DNA of 64,000 nt, taken from assembly GCF_009363615.1 (NCBI RefSeq), contig NZ_CP045384.1, positions 2,230,501 through 2,294,500 of the forward strand. The letters run 5' to 3'. Below the pieces are notes generated by a model that had not been told where the DNA came from, did not search any database, and saw only the letters and a list, made by a program, of their open reading frames with translations. Shown here piece by piece: positions 46,694-56,112 of this stretch; position 1 is the stretch's first letter; every line of letters begins with the position of its first letter. This DNA is from Ruegeria sp. THAF33. GTDB taxonomy: Bacteria; Pseudomonadota; Alphaproteobacteria; Rhodobacterales; Rhodobacteraceae. Both the position numbers and the translations under genes were made by a program.

Positions 46694-48469
46694 ATGAAAC
46701 AGGCGGAACTGACGGGTCAGTCCTCGAGGCTTAAGATGATGGGCGTGGCCCTGATGCTGCTCGCGCTGACTGCAGCAGCGGGCTGGGGAATCTACGCCGC
46801 CCCGGCGCCAGTGGTTGATCGCATGCTGGAAGCAGACCTGCGAAAAAACGCGATGCGGATGAGCCGCCAGGTCGAAAGCCATCTGAACGATCTTGAACAG
46901 GCATTCCGTTTTCACGCATTGACCGATCATGACCGGGAGTTTCTGGAGCTACTGCCCGAAACCACGGACATTTATCGCTTCAAGCTGTTCGATGCTTCGG
47001 GGCAGGTGTTCTGGTCGACCCGAGCCAGCGACGTCGGTTTCGTGAATACGAAACCCTATTTCCAGTCGATCGTCGCCGCTGGGGGCCTTTTTTACAAACA
47101 CGAAGAGAAGCCGGTTACCGAAGTTGATTCCTTTGTTGTCGACAATTCCCGGGATACGGAACTGAGCAGCCGCCATGTGGCCGAGGTCTATACGCCGATC
47201 ATCAAGGACGCGACGTTCCTGGGCGCGATTGAGTTCTATTCCGACATAACCGACCTGCGGAACCTGTTCATCACGCGCGTTCGCCTGTCTCTGGCGCTGC
47301 TGAGCGGGGTCGCCCTGCTGGCGCTGACGACTGTCATCCTGATTGTCCATCGCACCAACCGTCGTCAGGTTCGCGACCTTCGCAAACGGGCCCAGAAAGA
47401 GAGGGAGCTGATGGACGAGCAACTGCGCCTGGCCCGAGAGGTCCGCCTGTTGGGTGAATTGAACGAATGGCTGCAATCAAGCCGGTCGCTGGATGAACTG
47501 TTCGACATGGTGTCTCGCTTTATGACCCACATCCTGCCAGAGGCCGAAGGCAGCGTGTACGTCTACTCAAACTCACGCGACGTGCTGGATGGCTGCGCCA
47601 GCTGGAACGGTGGATCCCATAAATCCCACATTCATCCCGAAGGATGCTGGGGCTTGCGGCGCGGCCGGACCTACGAGTTCGGCGCATCCGAGATTGATTT
47701 TGTCTGCGAACACGCCGAACCGCATGACGGGCGGCCTTATTTCTGCTTTCCCATTCTGGCCCATGGCGAAACCGTTGGTCTTTTGCATCTGCGGGCACTT
47801 GAGGGGCGCGAAGACTGCTTCAACAAGAGCCGCAAGCTGGCCCAATTGTGCGCCGAACAGATCAGTATGGCGATCGCCAATGTCCGCATGCGGGATCAGC
47901 TTCACGACCAATCGGTACGAGACCCCCTGACCGGGCTGTTCAATCGCCGCCATATGACCGAGACGCTGCGCAAGTCCATCAGCCGCAGCCAGCAGACGGG
48001 CGCCGCGCTAAGCCTGATCGCCGTGGACGTGGATCACTTCAAGAAGTTCAACGATACTCATGGGCATGATGCGGGCGACATGGTGTTGCGCGCCGTCGGC
48101 GCCGCCCTGGAACAAGGGTGCGACCGGGACGAAGTCGCCTGCCGCATCGGGGGTGAAGAGTTCATGCTGATCCTGCCTGACAACAGCCCCGAAGATGCCG
48201 TGACCCGAGCCGAACAACTGCGCCAGGCGGTTGAAGCCGTAACCGTACGATATGGCGAGAAGGCCTTGCCGCGCATTACGATATCGGTCGGGGTCGCACA
48301 TTACCCGGCCCACGGCACCATGCCGCAGGACCTGATGCGCGCGGCAGACGATGCGCTTTATGTCGCCAAGGACAAGGGGCGCAACCAGGTGCATGTTGCA
48401 AGCGGCACCAGGAACCAGACCAAAAATGTGCCGCCTGAACACCGGCAACCACCTAAGGATGCAGCTTAA
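46694..48469 (+). CDS. Membrane-bound GGDEF diguanylate cyclase with sensor and GAF regions
   Basis: About 591 residues. A transmembrane helix near the N-terminus and another near 205-225 frame a periplasmic sensory region (Cache-like, inferred). A coiled-coil linker, a GAF-like region with several Cys/His (SHIHPEGCWGLRRGR) and a C-terminal GGDEF domain follow. The active site is GGEEF (486-490), so c-di-GMP synthesis is expected. The inhibitory I-site RxxD is replaced by DRDE. The ATG follows GGGAG. The GAF-like region could sense haem, nitric oxide or redox; nothing in the sequence decides. Confidence 0.85.
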   Translation: MKQAELTGQSSRLKMMGVALMLLALTAAAGWGIYAAPAPVVDRMLEADLRKNAMRMSRQVESHLNDLEQAFRFHALTDHDREFLELLPETTDIYRFKLFDASGQVFWSTRASDVGFVNTKPYFQSIVAAGGLFYKHEEKPVTEVDSFVVDNSRDTELSSRHVAEVYTPIIKDATFLGAIEFYSDITDLRNLFITRVRLSLALLSGVALLALTTVILIVHRTNRRQVRDLRKRAQKERELMDEQLRLAREVRLLGELNEWLQSSRSLDELFDMVSRFMTHILPEAEGSVYVYSNSRDVLDGCASWNGGSHKSHIHPEGCWGLRRGRTYEFGASEIDFVCEHAEPHDGRPYFCFPILAHGETVGLLHLRALEGREDCFNKSRKLAQLCAEQISMAIANVRMRDQLHDQSVRDPLTGLFNRRHMTETLRKSISRSQQTGAALSLIAVDVDHFKKFNDTHGHDAGDMVLRAVGAALEQGCDRDEVACRIGGEEFMLILPDNSPEDAVTRAEQLRQAVEAVTVRYGEKALPRITISVGVAHYPAHGTMPQDLMRAADDALYVAKDKGRNQVHVASGTRNQTKNVPPEHRQPPKDAA

Positions 48470-48508
48470 AAAACTTGCCGAATCGCATGGCAGGTCGGAT
48501 CAATCTGC

Positions 48509-49630
48509 ATGGACTTGCACAGCACTTATCCCGGCATACCGGATCTGAAACACCGTGCGCGCCGTCGTCTGCCGCATTTCGTGTGGGAGTATATCGACAG
48601 TGGAACCGGGATTGAAACGACACTGCACCGGAACCGCCAGGCGCTGGATGAGGTGCGCCTCTGCCCCTCGATCCTGCATGGCGAGCTGAACTTTGATACG
48701 TCAAAGTCGTTTCTCGACGCTTCGTATCCGCTGCCGTTCGGAGTCGCGCCGATCGGAATGTCCGGGCTGGTCTGGCCCCGCGCCGAGCAACTGCTTGCCA
48801 GCGCGGCCGCAGAGGCGGGTATTCCCTATACCCTGTCGACCGTAGCCAGCCAAAGCCCCGAAGACATGGCACCGCATCTTGGGGACAATGCCTGGTTCCA
48901 GCTTTACCCGCCCCGGGATCCGGATATTCGAAAAGACCTGCTGAACCGGGTCCGCAAAGCCGGGTTCAAAACCCTGGTCCTCACCGCGGATGTTCCCGTC
49001 GCATCGCGCAGGGAAAGGCAGACACGATCGGGCCTGCGGCAACCGCCAAAGCTGACCCCGCGCATTCTGGCGCAGATCGGCCAAAGACCCGCCTGGGCGA
49101 TGGGCATGCTGCGCAACGGTGTGCCGCATATGCGAACGCTGGACAAATATATCGAAAACCCCGGAAATCTGCCGCCCACGGCTCATATCGGTTACCTGCT
49201 TCGAACCTCGCCGGATCTGGACTATGTCAAATGGCTGCGCGACCATTGGGACGGTCCGCTTGTCCTGAAGGGTGTCCTGCGACCTGAGGATACGAGCAGG
49301 CTGGAACAGGTCGGTGTCGATGCCTTGTGGGTGTCGAATCATGGCGGCCGTCAATTTGATGCGGCCCCGGCCAGCATCGAGGTTCTGCCCTCTGTCCGGG
49401 ATGCAACCCGCCTGCCCCTGATCTTCGACAGTGGTGTCGAAGGCGGCCTGGATATTTTGCGGGCCATGTCGCTGGGCGCAGACTTCGTCATGCTCGGGCG
49501 GGCTTTTTTGTATGGTCTCGCGGCACTTGGCGCGCGGGGGCCTGCACATGTCATCGAGATTCTCAGGCAGGACCTGCATGCAAATATGGGCCAGATGGGC
49601 CTTGCAAGCCTGTGTCAGATTGAGAGTTAA
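48509..49630 (+). CDS. FMN-dependent alpha-hydroxy-acid dehydrogenase (LldD-like)
   Basis: 373 residues, TIM-barrel flavoenzyme. N-terminal RRRLPHFVWEYIDSGTG, PFGVAPIGMSGL for FMN, active-site His at 278 in WVSNHGGRQFD and the late GADFVMLGRAFLYG. Oxidises an L-2-hydroxy acid such as lactate; substrate cannot be read from sequence. Probably at the cytoplasmic face of the membrane as in LldD. Gap of 39 bases after the cyclase gene, so co-transcription is possible. Confidence 0.88.
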   Translation: MDLHSTYPGIPDLKHRARRRLPHFVWEYIDSGTGIETTLHRNRQALDEVRLCPSILHGELNFDTSKSFLDASYPLPFGVAPIGMSGLVWPRAEQLLASAAAEAGIPYTLSTVASQSPEDMAPHLGDNAWFQLYPPRDPDIRKDLLNRVRKAGFKTLVLTADVPVASRRERQTRSGLRQPPKLTPRILAQIGQRPAWAMGMLRNGVPHMRTLDKYIENPGNLPPTAHIGYLLRTSPDLDYVKWLRDHWDGPLVLKGVLRPEDTSRLEQVGVDALWVSNHGGRQFDAAPASIEVLPSVRDATRLPLIFDSGVEGGLDILRAMSLGADFVMLGRAFLYGLAALGARGPAHVIEILRQDLHANMGQMGLASLCQIES

Positions 49631-49790
49631 CGTTAAACATTTGATGCTGCGGCGCAGCAAAAGTATAAGGGCGCTGCGATCATAGGGCGTTTGCGAGCGA
49701 TAACATGCCGGTTCTACCCAGAAGAACGGATATACCTGCGCGTATTCTCCGCCCAATAAGACGCCCATACACAAAAGACCGGGACCTATC

Positions 49791-52700
49791 ATGACAGACT
49801 TCAACAAGATCCTGATCGCCAACCGCGGCGAGATTGCCATCCGCGTCATGCGCGCAGCAAACGAGATGGGAAAACGAACCGTCGCCGTCTACGCTGAAGA
49901 AGACAAACTGGGCCTGCACCGGTTCAAGGCGGACGAGGCGTATCAGATCGGTGAAGGCATGGGGCCGGTTGCCGCGTATCTTTCGATCGACGAGATCATC
50001 CGTGTTGCCAAGCAATGTGGCGCCGACGCGATTCATCCGGGATATGGCCTGCTGTCCGAGAACCCGGATTTCGTCGATGCCTGCGTCAAGAACGGCATCA
50101 CCTTCATCGGCCCCACGGCGGAAACCATGCGCGCGCTTGGCGACAAGGCCAGCGCGCGACGCGTAGCCATCGAAGCAGGCGTTCCGGTCATTCCCGCCAC
50201 CGAAGTTCTGGGCGATGACATGGACGCGATCCGCAAGGAGGCCGCCGAAATCGGCTATCCGCTGATGCTCAAGGCGTCTTGGGGCGGCGGCGGGCGCGGC
50301 ATGCGCCCGATCCAGTCGGAAGAAGAGCTGGAAGAGAAAGTGCTGGAAGGCCGTCGCGAGGCCGAAGCCGCATTCGGCAATGGCGAGGGTTATCTGGAAA
50401 AGATGATCATTCGTGCGCGCCATGTCGAGGTGCAGATCCTGGGCGACAAGCATGGTGAAATCTATCACCTGTATGAACGCGACTGCTCGGTCCAGCGCCG
50501 GAACCAGAAAGTCGTGGAACGCGCCCCTGCCCCGTATCTGAGCGACGAACAGCGCGCCGAGATCTGCGAGCTTGGCCGCAGGATCTGTGCGCATGTCAAT
50601 TACGAATGTGCCGGCACGGTCGAGTTCCTGATGGATATGGACACCGGCAAGTTCTATTTCATCGAAGTCAATCCGCGCGTACAGGTCGAACACACCGTGA
50701 CCGAAGAAGTCACCGGTATCGACATCGTGCAGGCGCAGATCCTGATCGCCGAGGGCAAGACGCTGGCCGAGGCGACGGGCATGGCCAGCCAAAAGGATAT
50801 CCAGCTCAACGGCCACGCGTTGCAGACACGGATCACCACCGAGGACCCACAGAACAACTTCATCCCCGATTATGGCCGGATCACCGCCTATCGCTCGGCC
50901 ACCGGTATGGGCATCCGTCTGGATGGCGGCACGGCCTATGCGGGCGGGGTGATTACGCGCTATTACGACTCGCTGCTGACCAAGGTTACGGCCTGGGCCC
51001 CCACGCCCGAAAAGGCGATATCCCGGATGGATCGCGCCCTGCGCGAGTTCCGCATCCGCGGGGTTTCGACGAATATCGACTTCGTCATCAACCTGCTGAA
51101 GCATCCGACCTTCTTGTCGAACGAATACACCACCAAGTTCATCGACACGACGCCCGAACTGTTCACCTTCAAGAAGCGGCGCGACCGCGGCACCAAGGTT
51201 CTGACCTATATCGCGGACATCACCGTGAACGGGCATCCCGAAACCAAGGACCGCCCGCGCCCGCGCGCCGACCTGAAAGAGGCCAGGCCTCCGGCGCTGA
51301 AGGCCGAACCGCAGATGGGTACGCGCAACCTGCTGGAGCAGAAGGGCCCGCAGGCGGTGGCCGACTGGATGAAGGCACAGCGCCAACTGCTGATCACCGA
51401 CACCACCATGCGCGACGGGCACCAGTCTCTGCTGGCGACCCGGATGCGCTCGATCGACATGATCAAGGTGGCTCCCTCCTATGCAGCGAACTTGCCGCAG
51501 CTGTTCTCGGTCGAATGCTGGGGCGGCGCGACTTTCGACGTGGCGTATCGGTTCTTGCAGGAATGCCCGTGGCAGCGCCTGCGGGACCTGCGCGAGGCGA
51601 TGCCGAACCTGATGACCCAGATGCTGCTGCGCGGCGCAAACGGCGTGGGCTATACGAACTATCCTGACAACGTGGTGCAGGAGTTCGTGCGTCAGGCGGC
51701 GACAGGAATTGACGTGTTCCGCGTCTTCGACTCGCTGAACTGGGTCGAAAACATGCGCGTGGCGATGGATGCGGTCGTCGATAGCGGCAAGATTTGCGAA
51801 GGTACCGTCTGTTACACTGGCGATATTCTTGACCCGGATCGCGCCAAGTATGACCTGAAATACTATGTCGGCATGGCGAAAGAACTACGTGACGCCGGCG
51901 CGCATATTCTGGGCCTTAAGGACATGGCGGGCCTGCTGAAACCGGCCGCGGCCAAGATCCTGATCCGTGCGCTGAAAGAAGAGGTAGGGCTACCGATACA
52001 CTTCCACACCCATGACACTGCCGGTATTGCCAGTGCGACCATTCTGGCCGCGTCCGAGGCGGGTGTGGATGCAGTTGACTGCGCGATGGACAGCTTCTCG
52101 GGCAACACCAGCCAGGCGACGCTGGGTACGGTTGTCGAGGCGCTGCGCCATACCGACCGCGACACCGGGCTGGACATCAAGGCCATTCGTGAAATCAGCG
52201 ATTACTTCGAGGCTGTGCGTGGCCAGTATGCGGCCTTCGAATCCAGCCTTCAGGCCCCTGCGTCCGAGGTCTATCTGCACGAGATGCCGGGCGGTCAGTT
52301 CACCAACCTCAAGGCACAGGCACGCAGCCTGGGTCTGGAAGAACGCTGGCACGAAGTGGCCCAGATGTATGCTGACGTGAACCAGATGTTCGGTGATATC
52401 GTGAAGGTCACGCCGTCTTCCAAGGTCGTTGGTGACATGGCGCTGATGATGGTCAGCCAGAACATGACACGTGAACAGGTCGAGGACCCGAATACCGACG
52501 TGGCCTTCCCCGATTCGGTCGTGGACATGATGCGCGGCAATCTGGGTCAGCCTCCGGGCGGTTTCCCCGAGACCATCATCAAGAAGGTGCTGAAAGACGA
52601 GGTTCCCAACACGCAGCGACCCGGCAAGGACGTGCCCCCGGTCGATCTTGAAGCCACCCGCGCCGAGCTGTCCAAGCAGCTGGAAGGCAAAGAGGTCGAT

Positions 52701-53228
52701 GACGAGGATCTGAACGGCTATCTGATGTATCCCAAGGTGTTCCTGGACTACATGGGTCGCCACCGGATCTACGGCCCGGTTCGTACCCTGCCAACGCGCA
52801 CCTTCTTCTACGGCATGGAGCCGGGCGAAGAGATCACCGCGGAAATCGACCCCGGCAAGACGCTGGAAATCCGGTGTCAGGCCATCGGCGAAACGGATGA
52901 AAAGGGCGAGGTCAAAGTGTTCTTTGAACTCAACGGCCAACCGCGCGTGATCCGGGTTCCGAACCGGCTGGTCACCTCGACCACGCAGGCGCGGCCCAAG
53001 GCCGAGGTCGGCAACCCGGATCATGTCGGTGCGCCGATGCCCGGTGTTGTTGCCACCGTCGCCGTAACAGCGGGCCAGCAGGTCAAGGAAGGCGACATGT
53101 TGCTGACCATCGAGGCGATGAAGATGGAAACCGGCATCCACGCCGAGCGCGATGCGACCGTCAAGGCCGTTCATGTGCAGCCCGGTGGCCAGATTGACGC
53201 AAAGGACCTTCTGGTCGAGCTGGAATAA
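49791..53228 (+). CDS. pyc: Pyruvate carboxylase
   Basis: A 1145-residue single-chain enzyme making oxaloacetate from pyruvate and bicarbonate. Order: biotin carboxylase (about 1-455, with KASWGGGGRGMR and EVNPRVQVEHTVTE), carboxyltransferase (about 530-810, with TTMRDGHQSLLATRM and HFHTHDTAG), allosteric region, and a biotinyl domain with Lys1111 in EAMKMET. Length matches alpha4 enzymes. Preceded by GGGA seven bases before the ATG and closed by an intrinsic terminator, so it is probably a single-gene unit. It replenishes the TCA cycle. Confidence 0.97.
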   Translation: MTDFNKILIANRGEIAIRVMRAANEMGKRTVAVYAEEDKLGLHRFKADEAYQIGEGMGPVAAYLSIDEIIRVAKQCGADAIHPGYGLLSENPDFVDACVKNGITFIGPTAETMRALGDKASARRVAIEAGVPVIPATEVLGDDMDAIRKEAAEIGYPLMLKASWGGGGRGMRPIQSEEELEEKVLEGRREAEAAFGNGEGYLEKMIIRARHVEVQILGDKHGEIYHLYERDCSVQRRNQKVVERAPAPYLSDEQRAEICELGRRICAHVNYECAGTVEFLMDMDTGKFYFIEVNPRVQVEHTVTEEVTGIDIVQAQILIAEGKTLAEATGMASQKDIQLNGHALQTRITTEDPQNNFIPDYGRITAYRSATGMGIRLDGGTAYAGGVITRYYDSLLTKVTAWAPTPEKAISRMDRALREFRIRGVSTNIDFVINLLKHPTFLSNEYTTKFIDTTPELFTFKKRRDRGTKVLTYIADITVNGHPETKDRPRPRADLKEARPPALKAEPQMGTRNLLEQKGPQAVADWMKAQRQLLITDTTMRDGHQSLLATRMRSIDMIKVAPSYAANLPQLFSVECWGGATFDVAYRFLQECPWQRLRDLREAMPNLMTQMLLRGANGVGYTNYPDNVVQEFVRQAATGIDVFRVFDSLNWVENMRVAMDAVVDSGKICEGTVCYTGDILDPDRAKYDLKYYVGMAKELRDAGAHILGLKDMAGLLKPAAAKILIRALKEEVGLPIHFHTHDTAGIASATILAASEAGVDAVDCAMDSFSGNTSQATLGTVVEALRHTDRDTGLDIKAIREISDYFEAVRGQYAAFESSLQAPASEVYLHEMPGGQFTNLKAQARSLGLEERWHEVAQMYADVNQMFGDIVKVTPSSKVVGDMALMMVSQNMTREQVEDPNTDVAFPDSVVDMMRGNLGQPPGGFPETIIKKVLKDEVPNTQRPGKDVPPVDLEATRAELSKQLEGKEVDDEDLNGYLMYPKVFLDYMGRHRIYGPVRTLPTRTFFYGMEPGEEITAEIDPGKTLEIRCQAIGETDEKGEVKVFFELNGQPRVIRVPNRLVTSTTQARPKAEVGNPDHVGAPMPGVVATVAVTAGQQVKEGDMLLTIEAMKMETGIHAERDATVKAVHVQPGGQIDAKDLLVELE

Positions 53229-53250
53229 CCTGCCGAACCGGTTACAGTTC

Positions 53251-53285
53251 AAAGGGCCGCGCGGGAAACCGCGCGGCCCTTTTTC
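53251..53285 (+). terminator. Intrinsic terminator after pyc
   Basis: A 14-bp perfect stem (53251-53264 with 53269-53282) with GAAA tetraloop and a trailing T-run, 22 bases after the pyc stop. Because the stem begins AAA and ends TTT it could work on both strands. Confidence 0.92.
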
Positions 53286-53307
53286 TATGCTGGAACGGAG
53301 ACCCACC

Positions 53308-53691
53308 ATGCTTGCTATCACCCCGATCTATGCGGCCCTGATCGCTATTCTTTACGTGGCACTCAGCGTCAAAGTGATCCTTCAGCGCCGCAGCGACAAA
53401 ATCTCGGTCGGGGATGGGGGCAGCAAATTGATGATCAAGGCGATACGGACACATTCCAATTGCGCCGAATACGCCCCTATCGCCCTTTTGCTGATCGCCA
53501 TGGTGGAATTACAGGGCGCCGGAGGGTTGCTTGTGCATATACTGGGTTTGATGTTGCTGGCCGGGCGTCTGCTGCACGCTTACGGATTCGGGCGCACGCC
53601 CCAGATCGTCATCCTGCGGCAGGCTGGCATGAGCCTGACGTTCCTGGCCATTCTGGTTGCGGCCATCGCCAACCTGATTCTGGCGCTGTAG
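53308..53691 (+). CDS. MAPEG family membrane protein
   Basis: 127 residues, four hydrophobic helices, with the MAPEG motif region RTHSNCAEYAPIALLLI and the late LLAGRLLHAYGFG. The eukaryotic family has glutathione-transferase activity; bacterial members of this size are not assigned. ACGGAG stands eight bases before the chosen ATG. Just after the pyc terminator, so separately transcribed. Confidence 0.82.
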   Translation: MLAITPIYAALIAILYVALSVKVILQRRSDKISVGDGGSKLMIKAIRTHSNCAEYAPIALLLIAMVELQGAGGLLVHILGLMLLAGRLLHAYGFGRTPQIVILRQAGMSLTFLAILVAAIANLILAL

Positions 53692-53706
53692 CTCGGTTGG
53701 CGGGTG

Positions 53707-53859
53707 TTATCCCGTCAGATCCGTAATCATCACATGGGGCGCTTTCGACAAAACGGGCGTGATCTGACCGTGTTCGTGATCGTCCGATTTCGGCATCGCG
53801 GTGACCAGCAAGATCATTGCGGCCAGCGCCATTATCTTCATGTCTGCAACAGAAATCAT
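53707..53859 (-). CDS. Small possible exported peptide (50 codons)
   Basis: 50 residues. The first 22 residues hold a hydrophobic stretch (KIMALAAMILLVTAM) with a Lys before it, like a signal or membrane anchor; the remainder is polar with DDHEHGQ. An AGAGGGG ribosome-binding site sits five bases before the ATG, which is the main reason to call it. It has no family I recognise and may be spurious. Convergent with the MAPEG gene. Confidence 0.45.
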   Translation of the reverse strand: MISVADMKIMALAAMILLVTAMPKSDDHEHGQITPVLSKAPHVMITDLTG

Positions 53860-54009
53860 GAAAGCCCCTCTGCCTGTGTCCTTTTTTGATCCGTGTTTGA
53901 GATTGAACGGGCCAGATGCCGGGTTCCGTCGAAATATTTTTCCTCTATTTTGTGTTTTTCCGCTTGCAGCCCCGCGTGGGAATTTATAAATCCCTCCTCA
54001 CTCAACGGC

Positions 54010-54084
54010 GCGGGCGTAGCTCAGGGGTAGAGCATAACCTTGCCAAGGTTAGGGTCGGGCGTTCGAATCGCCTCGCCCGCTCCA
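54010..54084 (+). tRNA. tRNA-Gly (GCC), copy 1
   Basis: 75 bases including the encoded CCA. Acceptor stem GCGGGCG pairs with CGCCCGC, D-loop has GTAGCTCAGGGGTAGAGC, anticodon loop TTGCCAA (anticodon GCC), T-arm GGGCGTTCGAATCGCCT. All four arms pair. Confidence 0.97.
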
Positions 54085-54117
54085 TTGAGAGGTCTTCGGA
54101 CCACATATGTATCTGAT

Positions 54118-54192
54118 GCGGGCGTAGCTCAGGGGTAGAGCATAACCTTGCCAAGGTTAGGGTCGGGCGTTCGAATCGCCTCGCCCGCTCCA
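54118..54192 (+). tRNA. tRNA-Gly (GCC), copy 2
   Basis: Identical in all 75 bases to the copy that starts 108 bases earlier; the 33-base spacer differs from the flanks. A tandem pair of the same tRNA gene, so probably one transcript. Confidence 0.97.
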
Positions 54193-54273
54193 GATACCAA
54201 ACTCTCCATACATGCTGGCTCTTCACAAGACATTGCGTCATTCTGGTTGCATTGCCCAACGCAGGATTCACCC

Positions 54274-55134
54274 ATGTCTGATTACGTCATCCGCCCTCTT
54301 ACCGTTGACGAGGTCCAAAAGGCCGTTGATTGGGCCGGGCGCGAAGGGTGGAACCCGGGGCATCACGATGCTCGTTGCTTCCACGGCACGGATACTCGCG
54401 GGTTTCTCGGGGGATTCCTGGATGGCGAAATGATCGCTTCCATCTCGGTCGTTCAGTATGATGACGCATTTGCGTTCCTTGGCTTCTACATCGTCCTGCC
54501 CGAGTTTCGCGGATCGGGCCACGGGCTGAAAATCTGGCGGCATGCCTTGGAAAACTGCAATGCGGGCAACATCGGTCTGGATGGGGTCGTCGACCAGCAA
54601 CACAACTACCGCAGTTCGGGATTTTCTTTCGCCTATAACAACTATCGTTTCACGGCGACTGTAGAGAAGTTGCAGCAGGCTCTGACCCCATCAACCGGCG
54701 TTGAGCCCCTGACGGCGGCGTCCGAGGCTTTGTTCGCCTACGACCGGCACCTTTTTCCGGCCCGCCGCGACGCGTTCTTGCAGGGCTGGATCAGCGCGCC
54801 TGGCCATATGTCCCGCGTGTATTCCGAGGATGGTCAGATCAAGGGGTATGCAACGTTGCGCCCCTGCCGGACAGGGTACAAGATCGGGCCGCTTTTTGCA
54901 GATCGCGAGAGCATCGCCGAAGCCCTGCTGGCCAGTTTGCTGGAAACCGTGCCAGCCCACCATTCACAGGATGCCGTTTTCATCGACATGCCTTTGCCCA
55001 ACACGGCCGCGTTTGCGCTGGCCGCAAAGCTCGGGTTGGAAAAGGTGTTTGAAACGGCCCGGATGTATTCCGGCCGCGCGCCGGATATCGATCTGAGCCG
55101 TGTCTTTGGCGTCACCTCATTCGAACTGGGCTAA
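54274..55134 (+). CDS. GNAT-family acetyltransferase, two-domain
   Basis: 286 residues. The N-terminal half is a GNAT domain (FLGFYIVLPEFRGSGHGLKIWRHAL is the acetyl-CoA binding region, motif A). The C-terminal half repeats a GNAT-like pattern (YATLRPCRTGYKIGPLFADRES) and resembles the second domain seen in some GNAT proteins. Acceptor unknown. AGGA lies seven bases before the ATG. Its last four bases overlap the end of the opposite gene. Confidence 0.82.
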   Translation: MSDYVIRPLTVDEVQKAVDWAGREGWNPGHHDARCFHGTDTRGFLGGFLDGEMIASISVVQYDDAFAFLGFYIVLPEFRGSGHGLKIWRHALENCNAGNIGLDGVVDQQHNYRSSGFSFAYNNYRFTATVEKLQQALTPSTGVEPLTAASEALFAYDRHLFPARRDAFLQGWISAPGHMSRVYSEDGQIKGYATLRPCRTGYKIGPLFADRESIAEALLASLLETVPAHHSQDAVFIDMPLPNTAAFALAAKLGLEKVFETARMYSGRAPDIDLSRVFGVTSFELG

Positions 55135-55370
55135 AACGCCTTGAACGTCATTGTGGTCAGCGAGCGTTCGATATTGGGAATCACCAGCAGGTGTTCGTTG
55201 ATGAAATGGCCCACATCCTCGGTCTCGGGGATATAGAGCTTGAGCAGCAGATCATATTCACCGCTGGTGGAATACAGTTCAGAGTGGATTTCGCGCAGGG
55301 CGATTTCCTCGGCGACCTTGTAGGTGGTGCCGGGCTTGCAGCGGATCTGGATGAAAACGCAGGTGGACAT
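55131..55370 (-). CDS. Stand-alone Lrp/AsnC ligand-binding (RAM) domain protein
   Basis: 79 residues, entirely the effector/oligomerisation domain of Lrp/AsnC regulators (IRCKPGTTYKVAEEIALREI, then YSTSGEYDLLLKLYIPE, ending in ERSLTTMTFKAF). There is no helix-turn-helix. Such stand-alone RAM proteins (SraA-like) bind small molecules or other proteins. It overlaps the GNAT stop by four bases. Confidence 0.85.
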   Translation of the reverse strand: MSTCVFIQIRCKPGTTYKVAEEIALREIHSELYSTSGEYDLLLKLYIPETEDVGHFINEHLLVIPNIERSLTTMTFKAF

Positions 55371-55524
55371 GGTTTGACCCTATCGGTTCGTGTTGTTGGC
55401 AAGCTGACACGGGGCCAAGCCGGGTGCAATCCCTTGCAACAGTTTGCAGCGATCGCAACGCGCGGTCTGGAAAACCCCGACCTTCCCCGTCTATAAGCGC
55501 GCCTGTAGCAAAAGGAATTCGCCC

Positions 55525-56112
55525 ATGCGCAGCGCAAAGATCAGCCGCCAGACTGCCGAAACCGAAATTTCGGTCGAGATCAATCTGGATGGCACCGGCA
55601 TGTATGACAACCAGACCGGAGTTGGCTTTTTTGATCACATGCTGGATCAGCTGGCGCGCCATTCGCTGATCGACATGACGATCAGCGCCAAGGGCGATTA
55701 TCACATTGATGATCACCACACGGTTGAAGATACCGGCATCGCGCTGGGGCAGGCTTTGACGCAGGCTCTGGGCGACAAGAAAGGGATCCGGCGGTACGGA
55801 GAATGCCACCTACCGATGGACGACGCCCAGGTACGCTGTGCGCTGGACCTGTCGGGCCGCCCCTATCTGATCTGGAATGTGGATCTGCCGACGCAGAAAA
55901 TCGGTGCGTTCGACACAGAACTTGTGCGCGAGTTCTTTCAGGCGCTCAGCACCCATGGCGGCATCACGCTGCATATCGACCAGCTGCACGGTTTCAACAG
56001 CCACCACATCGCCGAGGCCGCCTTCAAGGCCGTCGCGCGCGCGCTGCGCGACGCTGTTGAAACTGATCCGCGCAAGGCAGATGCGATTCCGTCGACCAAA
56101 GGCGCGTTGTAA
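55525..56112 (+). CDS. hisB: Imidazoleglycerol-phosphate dehydratase HisB
   Basis: 195 residues, monofunctional form without the phosphatase domain. Duplicated metal motifs: [16 protein letters not shown] with [10 protein letters not shown], and a second set [15 protein letters not shown]. Step 6 of histidine synthesis. ATG chosen by the AAGGA eight bases upstream; a longer upstream frame lacks family support. hisH starts at the next base after the stop. Confidence 0.95.
   Translation: MRSAKISRQTAETEISVEINLDGTGMYDNQTGVGFFDHMLDQLARHSLIDMTISAKGDYHIDDHHTVEDTGIALGQALTQALGDKKGIRRYGECHLPMDDAQVRCALDLSGRPYLIWNVDLPTQKIGAFDTELVREFFQALSTHGGITLHIDQLHGFNSHHIAEAAFKAVARALRDAVETDPRKADAIPSTKGAL

Noticed and set aside
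53704..53889. 61-codon plus-strand frame after the MAPEG gene
   Set aside because: The minus-strand 50-codon frame over the same bases has a better ribosome-binding site and a signal-like start.
54010..54192. Tandem tRNA genes as ends of an integrated island
   Set aside because: No integrase, no partial tRNA copy at a distance and ordinary genes on both sides.
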